DNA of 7,258 nt from Acidobacteriota bacterium (lineage in GTDB: Bacteria; Acidobacteriota; Terriglobia; Acidiferrales; UBA7541), in contig QHYO01000256.1 in NCBI GenBank assembly GCA_003224135.1, positions 1-7,258 of the forward strand, read 5' to 3'. A model generated the notes under the pieces. That model saw only the letters and a list, made by a program, of their open reading frames with translations, did no database searches and had not been told where the DNA came from. Positions 1-5,616 of this stretch are shown piece by piece; position 1 is the stretch's first letter, and each line of letters begins with the position of its first letter. The translations under genes and the position numbers were made by a program.

Positions 1-913
1 CCACCACTACTTGAAATGCCGCCTGCAAGAACGGCGTGTCCATATATTTGTGGCGAATGAGACTGATGACTCCCAATTCGACCGCCACCACAAAAACCGC
101 AACCGTGATTGCTAGGTGGAAAGTCTGAATGAGGAAGGGAAGCGTATGCCCCAGTCCGCCGGCGGTGGTCATCGCTCCGGTGACCAGTCCGCGAATCCAT
201 GGCGAACCTCTCCCTGTCAGCGAACCGTCATCGGAAAGTGCCTCGGCGAATCCCATCGAAATTCCCGCGCCCAATGAGGCCGCCATTCCCACTAAGAACG
301 CTTCCCAGGTCTTGTGCGAGGCATACGCAGCCGCAAACAGCGGCGCCAGCGTCGACACCGATCCGTCCATCAGCCCAGCTAGTCCCGGTTGGACCACCTG
401 CAACAAAAATAACTTCTGGTGCGATTCGTCTTCCTTGGCCCGCGCATGTTCTGTTAGATGCTTCTCTTCGAGGTTCCCCGCGGTTTCCGTGTGCTTTCTT
501 TCCTCATCGGCCAGCCTGTTTAGCAGTTCTCTTGTTCCCGCATGCGTGACGCGATCGGCCGCCCGCTGGTAAAACCGCACCGCCTCCATCTCCATCATTC
601 GCGCGTGTTTTCGGGCTGCGTTCACGCCAAGAGGACGCACCAGCCACAACGGCTTTCGATGTAGGAATCCCTTTACGTTTTCCCGCCGAATCAGCGGAAT
701 GTGCTCCCCAAATCGTTCTCTAAACTGATCGAACAGCCGGTCCCTGTGTCCAACTTCCTCCGCGCGCATTTCTTCGAACATATCCGCGGTTGCGGGATAG
801 CTTTCCCGCAACGCATCCGCGAATTCCCCGTAAATCCTTCCGTCTTCCTCTTCGTTCTGAATGGCCAGCGCCAGGATTTCGCGCTCCGTCAAATCCTTGA
901 ATTGTTTCTGCAT
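1..913 (-). CDS. mbfA: MbfA-type iron exporter: rubrerythrin-like di-iron domain fused to VIT1/CCC1 membrane domain (3' end missing)
   Basis: Seen: an open frame of 304 codons from ATG at 913 to the left edge, with an AAAGGA Shine-Dalgarno 9 nt upstream. Residues 1-160 form a ferritin-like domain. The first half has [12 protein letters not shown] (likely ligand E21) and E53-x-x-H56; the second half has E108 and E138-x-x-H141, giving the duplicated E...ExxH di-iron pattern of rubrerythrins. Residues about 170-304 are hydrophobic and match the VIT1/CCC1 family, with [15 protein letters not shown] at 180-194 and several membrane segments. Family knowledge: MbfA proteins sit in the inner membrane and export ferrous iron, with the cytoplasmic ferritin-like domain sensing or oxidising it; they protect against iron and peroxide stress in alphaproteobacteria. 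Inference: roughly one terminal membrane helix is lost beyond position 1, judging by family length of about 320-330 residues. I saw no Fur or Irr box upstream. It could equally be annotated as a 'rubrerythrin/VIT1 protein'. Confidence 0.9.
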   Translation of the reverse strand, partial: MQKQFKDLTEREILALAIQNEEEDGRIYGEFADALRESYPATADMFEEMRAEEVGHRDRLFDQFRERFGEHIPLIRRENVKGFLHRKPLWLVRPLGVNAARKHARMMEMEAVRFYQRAADRVTHAGTRELLNRLADEERKHTETAGNLEEKHLTEHARAKEDESHQKLFLLQVVQPGLAGLMDGSVSTLAPLFAAAYASHKTWEAFLVGMAASLGAGISMGFAEALSDDGSLTGRGSPWIRGLVTGAMTTAGGLGHTLPFLIQTFHLAITVAVFVVAVELGVISLIRHKYMDTPFLQAAFQVVV

Positions 914-1184
914 CCAGATCCGTCCTTTGGGTGTTTCTGACTGAAAGCAATCCAGAAGAATCGCACATTTGGGTGAGCCGAGTCACTGGAGCCCGAATTT
1001 CCCTTGCATTACGCACCCGTTTCACGGGACGCGGCTGGGGGTACCATACTCGGCTAGTACTTCCGTAACGCCCGAAACGCAAACGTTTTTCCCTGCAATT
1101 AGGTACTTCTCATCTATAGGAACAACGCATGTCGCCGCTTACACTTCCTTTAGCAAAAGCTGTAGAGTGAAAGGGCGGTCCCCA
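914..1184. other. Divergent intergenic region between mbfA-like gene and PilZ gene
   Basis: This 271-bp stretch must contain the promoters of both neighbours, since the genes point away from each other. I could not place either with confidence. On the minus strand TTGCGT lies 17 nt from TACTAG (only 3 of 6 matches to the -10 consensus). On the plus strand TATAGG at 1115-1120 lacks a good -35 partner. A small hairpin CCCG-TTTCA-CGGG lies around 1018-1030, and a GGGGGTACC element at 1037-1045 shares its GGGGTAC core with the glyA leader. The reading frame that runs through here in phase with the PilZ gene has no family similarity and no ribosome site. Confidence 0.5.
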
Positions 1185-1595
1185 ATGGCCACGCGAGACA
1201 TTATGACGAAGACTACTGGAAACGCCGCAATCCCCAGGAATGCCTCCCAGGCAGAACGCCGCGGCAGCCGACGCTGCAAGATCAATCAGTTGATGCGTAT
1301 TCGCCCATCCGATCCAGAGAAAGAGCACTTCGAAGATTTGCGCGGCACCACGAGTGTTTCTCGTAGCGGCGTATTTTTCCAGACCAGTGAAAAGGGCTAT
1401 GAGATCGGGATGCGCTTGTTCGTCACGATGCCGTATTCGCGTGACCCTTCCGCCATCAATCGCGAATATCTCGCCGAAGTGGTGCGGCTTGACGACCTGC
1501 CGAACGGCCTGCATGGTGTTGGAATCAAGCTGCTGATGGAGATGGGCATGCAGCATTCGTATTCGTTCACTCCGCCACCGCAACAGCGCAAATAA
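1185..1595 (+). CDS. PilZ-domain protein, probable c-di-GMP receptor
   Basis: Seen: 136 residues from ATG at 1185, preceded by AAAGGGCGG about 6 nt upstream; a second in-frame ATG at 1203 has a poorer site. Residues 25-30 are RRGSRR, the arginine-rich N-terminal PilZ signature that binds cyclic di-GMP. Residues 57-65 read SVSRSGVFF, the position of the second PilZ motif (D/N-x-S-x-x-G), here with serine replacing the usual Asp or Asn. The C-terminal barrel strands EYLAEVVRLDD and GVGIKLL (94-117) match the usual single-domain PilZ ending. Known: stand-alone PilZ proteins change conformation on binding c-di-GMP and act on motility, exopolysaccharide or secretion partners in the cytoplasm. The gene appears monocistronic, convergent with the TPR gene, so no partner is suggested by context. 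The altered second motif makes binding less certain. The long open frame upstream of 1185 is not family-like and was excluded. Confidence 0.82.
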   Translation: MATRDIMTKTTGNAAIPRNASQAERRGSRRCKINQLMRIRPSDPEKEHFEDLRGTTSVSRSGVFFQTSEKGYEIGMRLFVTMPYSRDPSAINREYLAEVVRLDDLPNGLHGVGIKLLMEMGMQHSYSFTPPPQQRK

Positions 1596-1664
1596 TCGGA
1601 AGACTCGGAGAGAATTGGCAGAAAAAATCGCCAGGAAGAACTAGCAGAATTCGAAAACAAGAAA

Positions 1665-1690
1665 GGGCGCCTGGATTTCTCCAGGCGCCC
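1665..1690. terminator. Intrinsic terminator between convergent PilZ and TPR genes
   Basis: A perfect 10-bp inverted repeat, GGGCGCCTGG at 1665-1674 and CCAGGCGCCC at 1681-1690, closes a 6-nt loop. Read on the minus strand it is followed by TTTCTTGTTTTCG, a fair U-rich tail, and lies 31 bp past the TPR stop. Read on the plus strand the tail CTTCCCGTGTTT is poor, so termination of the PilZ transcript here is less certain. Confidence 0.75.
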
Positions 1691-1720
1691 CTTCCCGTGT
1701 TTGGGGGGGTGGAAAGTCTT

Positions 1721-2185
1721 TTAAGACGAACGCCCGAGCATTTCGAGCGTGCGGTGACGAATTCGGCCGATCTGGCGGTTCAGCGGATGCCTGCGGGAGA
1801 GGAAAGTAAACACCGGCGCCCGGCGCTGCACCAGTCGATTGATCGCAAGATTCAAGCGCACATCGCGGCGCGCATATTTCAATCCTGCTTGTAAAGTTTC
1901 CACGGCGTCATCGCGGCGCCCTGCGGTCGCATACACTTCCGCGAGATTCAGATAAAGCTGCGCTTGATTGCGTTTCAGACGCACGGCGCTGTCGCACAAT
2001 TTTTCCGCTTCCGCCCATTTTTCTTCGGAGCGCGCGAGAACCACGCCCAGATAGGACATGTAATAGGGATTATTCTTCTCCAGCTGAGCGGCGCGCTGCA
2101 TGTGCGCGAGCGCTCTGTCCGCATAATTATCCCGCAGTAACGCGAGTCCCTGCTTGAATTCCTTGAATGCCTCTGTTTCCGTCAT
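1721..2185 (-). CDS. Small tetratricopeptide-repeat protein
   Basis: Seen: 154 residues from ATG at 2185. GAGGTG sits just upstream, so the in-frame GTG at 2191 is better read as part of the ribosome site than as a start. Three TPR-like helix pairs cover about residues 6-39 (AFKEFKQGLALLRDNYADRA...), 40-74 (YYMSYLGVVLARSEEKWAEAEKL) and 76-109 (AQLYLNLAEVYATAGRRDDAVE), with the usual spaced Ala, Gly, Tyr and Leu positions. The tail, about 120-150, is basic and aromatic (RRAPVFTFLSRRHPLNRQIGRIRH) and does not fit a further repeat. There is no signal peptide or membrane segment, so it is probably cytoplasmic. TPRs are protein-binding scaffolds; the partner is unknown. The gene lies 313 bp downstream of glyA on the same strand, without evidence of co-transcription, and ends at the hairpin at 1665-1690. 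Confidence 0.83.
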   Translation of the reverse strand: MTETEAFKEFKQGLALLRDNYADRALAHMQRAAQLEKNNPYYMSYLGVVLARSEEKWAEAEKLCDSAVRLKRNQAQLYLNLAEVYATAGRRDDAVETLQAGLKYARRDVRLNLAINRLVQRRAPVFTFLSRRHPLNRQIGRIRHRTLEMLGRSS

Positions 2186-2498
2186 GGCCACCTCATCCGC
2201 TGTTCCGGCGGAGTTAGTTGCGGGCTCTGGAAATACGCCTTCGCGTCGCGGGCTTCACGTTTTGAATTTCCACAACTTGAAAGTTTGGCAGGAAATACGC
2301 CGGAAGTTCGACGGACACACCGCTGAAGAACCGGCGGATGCCTGTTTTTTCGAGAAGCGCTGCGAGAAGGGTTCCCATTGCCGACACCGTCAACTGTAGG
2401 AGAAGCGTGCCGCGAAATCTACTGAACGTAAGGCCAGTTCTGGGACAGCCGGACAATGGTGCAGTTTCGACGGGTATAGTGCAGTCGTTTTTGGCTCC
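2186..2498. other. Intergenic region between glyA and TPR gene, with one doubtful small ORF
   Basis: This 313-bp stretch holds no gene I can support. A minus-strand frame at 2214-2456 (80 codons from TTG, or 54 from ATG at 2378) ends 28 bp before the TPR start. It contains ELPAYFLPNFQVVEIQNVK, which looks protein-like, but neither start has a ribosome site. GGAAATACGCC occurs twice, at 2229-2239 and 2291-2301, and GTGCAGT occurs at 2459-2465 and 2479-2485. No clear hairpin plus T-run follows glyA, so read-through into the TPR gene is possible. TATAGT at 2475-2480 resembles a plus-strand -10 box but has no gene downstream. Confidence 0.4.
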
Positions 2499-3812
2499 TT
2501 AGTGCATGCGCGCGTGTTCCGCCTGGGTTGTGCCCTGTACACGAGATTCGTAAATGGGGAACTTTGCAGCCAGTTCCGCGACCTGCTTGCGGACCCGCTG
2601 CTCGGTTTCAGTGTTGCCTGGTTGCGCCAGGACGTCCGCGATCCAGCCTGCGATCAAATCCATTTCCGGTTCCTTCATGCCGCGCGTGGTGATGGAGGGG
2701 GTGCCAAGACGGATGCCGCCGGCCTTCATAGGGGGAAGGGGATCGAAAGGAATGGAGTTTTTATTGACGGTGATGCCGGCGCGATCGAGCGCCTTTTCCG
2801 CCTCGTTGCCGGTGATTCCGCGGGAGTGAACTTCGACAAGAAGAAGGTGATTGTCGGTGCCGCCGGATACGACGCGAAGACCGTGTTTGGCGATTGCGGC
2901 TGCAAGAGCTTTGGCGTTTTTCGCGACTTGTTGTTGGTATTCCTTGAACGCTGGCTCCATTGCTTCCTTCAGGCAGACGGCTTTTGCGGCAATGGTGTGG
3001 ACAAGGGGGCCGCCTTGAATGCCGGGGAAAGTGAGCTTGTCGAGTTCTTTTGCGAACGCGGTTTTGCATAGGACCAGGCCGCCACGTGGGCCGCGAAGGG
3101 TTTTGTGCGTGGTGGTGCTGATGAAATCGGAATGCGGCACGGGGCTGGGGTGAACGCCAGCAGCGACGAGTCCTGCGATGTGCGCCATGTCCACAAAGAA
3201 AAGTGCACCAACTGATTTGGCGGCTTTGGCGATGCGCGGAAAATCGATGATGCGGGAATAGGCACTGGCACCGGCGACGACCATTTTTGGTTTGTGTTCA
3301 GCGGCGAGGCGGTCGATTTCATCGTAGTCGATTTGTTCGTTGTCCTGGCGCACGCCGTAGGCAATGAATTTATACATGCGGCCGGAAAAGTTGAGCGGAT
3401 GGCCGTGAGTAAGGTGGCCGCCGTGAGAAAGATTCATGCCCAGGACGGTGTCGCCCGGCTGCAGCGTGCTCATGTAAACGGAGACGTTGGCCTGCGTGCC
3501 GGAGTGGGATTGTACGTTGGCGTGTTCGGCGCCGAACAGCTCTTTTGCGCGATCAATGGCGAGCTGTTCCACCTTGTCGGCGAATTCGCAGCCGCCGTAA
3601 TAACGTTTGCCGGGATAGCCTTCCGCGTATTTGTTGGTGAAGATCGAGCCCATGGCCTCGAGAACGGCTTCCGAGACGAGATTTTCGGATGGGATGAGTT
3701 CGAGGCCGGTGGCCTGGCGCTCGGCTTCATCGCGCAGGAGCGACGAAATTTGCGGATCAACCTGCGAGAGGGGGCGCTGCATTCCAGAATTGGCTTCGGT
3801 GGTCTTGCTCAT
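2499..3812 (-). CDS. glyA: Serine hydroxymethyltransferase
   Basis: This enzyme interconverts serine plus tetrahydrofolate with glycine plus 5,10-methylene-tetrahydrofolate. It is PLP-dependent, cytoplasmic, and the main source of one-carbon units. Seen: 437 residues from ATG at 3812, with GAGGA 8 nt upstream, close to the family's usual 415-435. Landmarks are [11 protein letters not shown] (38-47), [15 protein letters not shown] (62-76), SGTQAN (104-109), VDMAHIAGL (207-215), the PLP lysine K237 in [13 protein letters not shown] (233-245), PGIQGGP (263-269) and GGIRLGTPS (365-373). All key residues I can check are present. The frame stays open upstream to 3992, but those 60 codons have no family similarity and lie in the untranslated leader. 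The unusual parts are outside the core: an N-terminal extension of about 17 residues and a histidine-rich last few residues (AEHARMH). It appears to be transcribed alone from a long leader containing hairpins. Confidence 0.97.
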   Translation of the reverse strand: MSKTTEANSGMQRPLSQVDPQISSLLRDEAERQATGLELIPSENLVSEAVLEAMGSIFTNKYAEGYPGKRYYGGCEFADKVEQLAIDRAKELFGAEHANVQSHSGTQANVSVYMSTLQPGDTVLGMNLSHGGHLTHGHPLNFSGRMYKFIAYGVRQDNEQIDYDEIDRLAAEHKPKMVVAGASAYSRIIDFPRIAKAAKSVGALFFVDMAHIAGLVAAGVHPSPVPHSDFISTTTHKTLRGPRGGLVLCKTAFAKELDKLTFPGIQGGPLVHTIAAKAVCLKEAMEPAFKEYQQQVAKNAKALAAAIAKHGLRVVSGGTDNHLLLVEVHSRGITGNEAEKALDRAGITVNKNSIPFDPLPPMKAGGIRLGTPSITTRGMKEPEMDLIAGWIADVLAQPGNTETEQRVRKQVAELAAKFPIYESRVQGTTQAEHARMH

Positions 3813-3906
3813 GTCAGTTGTCCTCGAAGGAAGCGTGAGTAGCGCATGGCCGGTAAGTGGGCCAGGAACATGATAGCGCGAGGGAGAAAAAGAGAGGTAA
3901 TGAGGT

Positions 3907-3976
3907 GCCACAGCAGTGAGGTATGAGATTTGTGGAACGCTGCTGTGGCTCGGGACGGGTTCCGTTTTTCGGAGCC
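3907..3976 (-). promoter_or_regulatory. Two tandem hairpins in the glyA 5' leader
   Basis: A perfect 10-bp inverted repeat, GCCACAGCAG at 3907-3916 and CTGCTGTGGC at 3940-3949, encloses a 23-nt loop. Immediately upstream in the glyA transcript lies a second hairpin: arms 3958-3964 and 3970-3976 around a 5-nt loop (A5 in the transcript). It pairs fully on the plus strand with one G-T wobble, and has one C-A mismatch on the glyA strand. Both lie 95-165 nt before the glyA start. A pyrimidine tract with T5 follows the first hairpin after about 14 nt. The fold does not match a riboswitch class I know (THF, glycine, SAM or SAH), so the role is inferred only from position. Confidence 0.4.
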
Positions 3977-4034
3977 GGAGGGCGTACCCCACCCTTTTTT
4001 CGTAAGAGTGGCAACTGCACGGCTTATTCCTTCA

Positions 4035-4056
4035 AGAATGAAAAGAGAATGAAAAG
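4035..4056. repeat. Two tandem copies of an 11-bp unit
   Basis: AGAATGAAAAG occurs twice head to tail (4035-4045 and 4046-4056), followed by a further AG. The period equals about one helical turn. It lies about 220 bp upstream of the glyA start. It may be a protein-binding site or simple slippage; the sequence alone does not decide. Confidence 0.7.
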
Positions 4057-4124
4057 AGCGGAAAGTCGCAAGTGAAACTGAAGGAGTTAGCTTGACGAAA
4101 TTTGGTATAAGTGAAATGTCAAAG

Positions 4125-4162
4125 CCGGATGAAAATTCCTCATTTCGCCGGTCGAAAATTCC
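4125..4162. repeat. Pair of 15-bp direct repeats, CCGG-NN-GAAAATTCC
   Basis: CCGGATGAAAATTCC at 4125-4139 and CCGGTCGAAAATTCC at 4148-4162 match at 13 of 15 positions, offset by 23 bp. The second copy runs into the stem of the putative terminator at 4159-4195. It is located between the TonB-C gene and glyA. The function is unknown. Confidence 0.65.
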
Positions 4163-4195
4163 CCACCCCTGAACCCTATAGCAGGGAATGGGGAA
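4159..4195 (-). terminator. Probable terminator of the padR/TonB-C unit
   Basis: TTCCCCA at 4159-4165 pairs perfectly with TGGGGAA at 4189-4195. An inner stem CCCT (4174-4177) / AGGG (4183-4186) has a 5-nt loop, the two stems being separated by an asymmetric bulge. On the minus strand the outer stem is followed by TTTTCG. It lies about 105 nt past the stop at 4299. The short T-run and bulge make it an imperfect terminator. Confidence 0.4.
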
Positions 4196-4298
4196 AGATG
4201 AGATGGGAATGGGTATTTGCGGGATTGAGTGGAACGGTTCGAAGCGTGCCCAGGACGAGACGGGCCCACTTAGGTGTTATTCCGCACTGCCCGTGGAA

Positions 4299-5120
4299 TC
4301 AGCGCTGCATGCCTGACTGGGCAAACTCGCTATCAAACCTCACCTCTACTCGACTAATTACTTCGCAGCGGCGATTCTCATACTCCAGCGGTCGATAGAC
4401 CCAACGTTCGATCGCCGATTGAGCGGCGCTGGTGAAGGGTGTCGGTCCGGAGGTTCGTAGAACTTTCACAAATCCGTCCCGCGTAATTAGGTACTCAACA
4501 AATAGGGACACTGCACCTCGGGTATTTGTTCCGCGCGGATACTCCGGCAGCACACGTTGAACAATGAAGCCTTCCAACGCATGACCCGGCCAGACTCGCC
4601 ATTCTGCATTCCCCTGCCGATATGTCGCCCCGATGTCTGGGAGCGACAGGAAGTTGATTCCCACACCGTCAGTAACGTAAAGACCGAGCGCGTCTCCCTG
4701 AGGGGACATTCTAAGCGGTAGCGAAGAGTACAACGTCAATGCGTTTGGAAAAACGCGAGCGTCTGTGACTTGGGGTGGTGGATCCGGGGTAGGCGGAGGT
4801 AGCGGCGCCACCACCACATGCAAAGGCATCGGAGTCACATAGCCCAAGGCTGCCAATAGGACGAGGGTTATCATCAGTGCGTGTACGGTCAGCGAAACGA
4901 CGACGGGCAGGCGAAACGTCATCGGGGACACCGCTGCCGACACTAGGCATGCATCAACAATAGAGGAAGTAGCACGCACTCGGAGCACGTCCCCAAGCAC
5001 GTCGCACAGGTCTCCTAAAGAGGGAGAGATGTAGTCGAGAAGCGCATCGAATTCGGCGGCGTATCGATTGCGCCATGTTGCCGGGTACAACCGGGCCACC
5101 CAACGGATCAAGGTTCTCAT
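4299..5120 (-). CDS. Membrane-anchored TonB C-terminal-domain protein, PadR-coupled
   Basis: Seen: 273 residues from ATG at 5120, whose ATG overlaps the padR stop (ATGA), so the two are translationally coupled. Residues 1-50 (LIRWVARLYPATWRNRYAAEFDALLDY... LGDVLRVR) form a short helical module; I recall the same type at the start of other acidobacterial membrane proteins encoded beside PadR regulators. Residues 71-93 form one membrane helix, followed by a proline-rich stretch (PLPPPTPDPPP, 106-116). Residues about 190-262 match the TonB C-terminal domain: LPEYP, RGAVSLFVEYLITRDGFVKVLRTSG, AAQSAIERWVYRPLEY. Known: TonB transmits proton-motive energy from ExbB/ExbD to outer-membrane receptors. 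Here no ExbB, ExbD or receptor is in view, the proline linker is very short, and the N-terminal module is extra, so a role in canonical energy transduction is doubtful. A sensor or envelope-binding role is possible but not shown. Confidence 0.8.
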   Translation of the reverse strand: MRTLIRWVARLYPATWRNRYAAEFDALLDYISPSLGDLCDVLGDVLRVRATSSIVDACLVSAAVSPMTFRLPVVVSLTVHALMITLVLLAALGYVTPMPLHVVVAPLPPPTPDPPPQVTDARVFPNALTLYSSLPLRMSPQGDALGLYVTDGVGINFLSLPDIGATYRQGNAEWRVWPGHALEGFIVQRVLPEYPRGTNTRGAVSLFVEYLITRDGFVKVLRTSGPTPFTSAAQSAIERWVYRPLEYENRRCEVISRVEVRFDSEFAQSGMQR

Positions 5121-5404
5121 GCTTCTCTCATTCGTCGATTTCCGGTCCGCACAACTTGTCCCAACAGCGCCAGCTGTTCCTTCAAATGCTCACTGCCCTG
5201 GGCGGTGATCCGATACGGCTGCCTACGGGACTCCGACTTAACAGCTCGAATCCAGCCGCGTTCCTCAAGACGGCAGATCGCGCCATACAACGTGCCAGGG
5301 CCGAGCCGAATGCCCGCGAAGACCTGGATATCTTCCATGATTGCGTAGCCGTGCTTATCCCCGTCGGCTAGGCTCGCGAGAATGAGAATGGTTGGATCTG
5401 ACAT
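5117..5404 (-). CDS. PadR-family transcriptional regulator
   Basis: Seen: 95 residues from ATG at 5404, with GAGG 10 nt upstream. The winged-helix core is typical of PadR: TILILASLADGDKHGYAIMEDI (5-26) for helices 1-2, GPGTLYGAICRLEERGWI (35-52) for the recognition helix, and the wing SESRRQPYRITAQG (57-70). The protein ends soon after a short helix (LKEQLALLGQVVR), so it belongs to the small PadR subfamily with a minimal dimerisation tail. Known: PadR proteins are usually repressors that bind palindromes near their own promoter and respond to phenolics, antibiotics or envelope stress. The frame stays open to an ATG at 5488, but those 28 extra residues are not family-like. A perfect palindrome covers the chosen start codon, consistent with autorepression. 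It is coupled to the TonB-C gene and divergent from the permease. The ligand is unknown. Confidence 0.9.
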   Translation of the reverse strand: MSDPTILILASLADGDKHGYAIMEDIQVFAGIRLGPGTLYGAICRLEERGWIRAVKSESRRQPYRITAQGSEHLKEQLALLGQVVRTGNRRMREA

Positions 5405-5414
5405 AGTTACTATG
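5402..5414. promoter_or_regulatory. Candidate PadR operator on the padR start codon
   Basis: CATAGT-T-ACTATG is a perfect 6+1+6 palindrome. Its left three bases are the padR initiation codon on the minus strand. PadR-family dimers bind AT-rich dyads near their own promoters, so an autoregulatory operator is a reasonable inference. A lone half-site ATAGT recurs at 5538-5542, on the permease side of the divergent region. Confidence 0.45.
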
Positions 5415-5417
5415 CCT

Positions 5418-5441
5418 CGCGTAATAACGTACCGCGTAGTA
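5418..5441. repeat. Direct repeat CGCGTARTA upstream of padR
   Basis: CGCGTAATA at 5418-5426 and CGCGTAGTA at 5433-5441 match at 8 of 9 positions, with a 15-bp period. They lie 4 bp beyond the palindrome, inside the divergent padR/permease control region. This could be a second regulator site or a part of the same PadR operator. Confidence 0.45.
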
Positions 5442-5600
5442 GACTGCTCGTCAAGTTTAGGATTGCTAGTTTCTTGCCTCGCCACCATGATCTTTCAGCC
5501 GCGAGTACTTGGCGAGGATTCTTTATTCGTCTAAGGAATAGTTTGGTATCGTAATTCCAATGTCGGAGGTTTGCGCGACCGCGACCTTCGTCCGCTGTAT

Positions 5601-5608
5601 GGAGGAGG
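5601..5608 (+). promoter_or_regulatory. Strong Shine-Dalgarno that sets a TTG start for the permease
   Basis: GGAGGAGG lies 8 nt before TTG at 5617. From this TTG the protein begins [15 protein letters not shown], the usual opening of this permease family. In-frame ATGs at 5560 and 5599 have no ribosome site, and the latter overlaps the Shine-Dalgarno itself. Confidence 0.7.
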
Positions 5609-5616
5609 TGGGAAAC

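Noticed and set aside
129..572. Plus-strand open frames of 116-147 codons
   Set aside because: They lie antisense to the mbfA-like gene, whose reverse-strand translation has clear ferritin-like and VIT1 motifs; they have Ser/Pro-rich shadow composition.
969..1184. 72-codon upstream extension of the PilZ frame from TTG 969
   Set aside because: No ribosome site and no PilZ-like sequence; the ATG at 1185 has AAAGGG upstream.
3294..3842. Plus-strand open frame of 182 codons, and another at 2502-3071
   Set aside because: Antisense shadows of glyA; no family similarity.
3813..3992. N-terminal extension of glyA by 60 codons
   Set aside because: No family similarity, and a good ribosome site sits before ATG 3812.
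3813..4020. Known riboswitch upstream of glyA
   Set aside because: The hairpins do not show the conserved core of any class I can recall; left as an unclassified leader structure.
4092..4111. TTGACG and TATAAG as a plus-strand promoter
   Set aside because: The spacer is only 8 nt, and no plus-strand gene follows.
4279..4299. Inverted repeat ATTCC...GGAAT touching the TonB-C stop codon
   Set aside because: Only 5 paired bases before a mismatch, and no T-run follows on the minus strand.
5405..5488. Longer PadR start at ATG 5488
   Set aside because: Adds 28 residues that do not resemble the family; the core starts normally at MSDPTILILASL from 5404.
5547..5552. TATCGT as the permease -10 box
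   Set aside because: Four of six matches, but no acceptable -35 at 16-18 nt.
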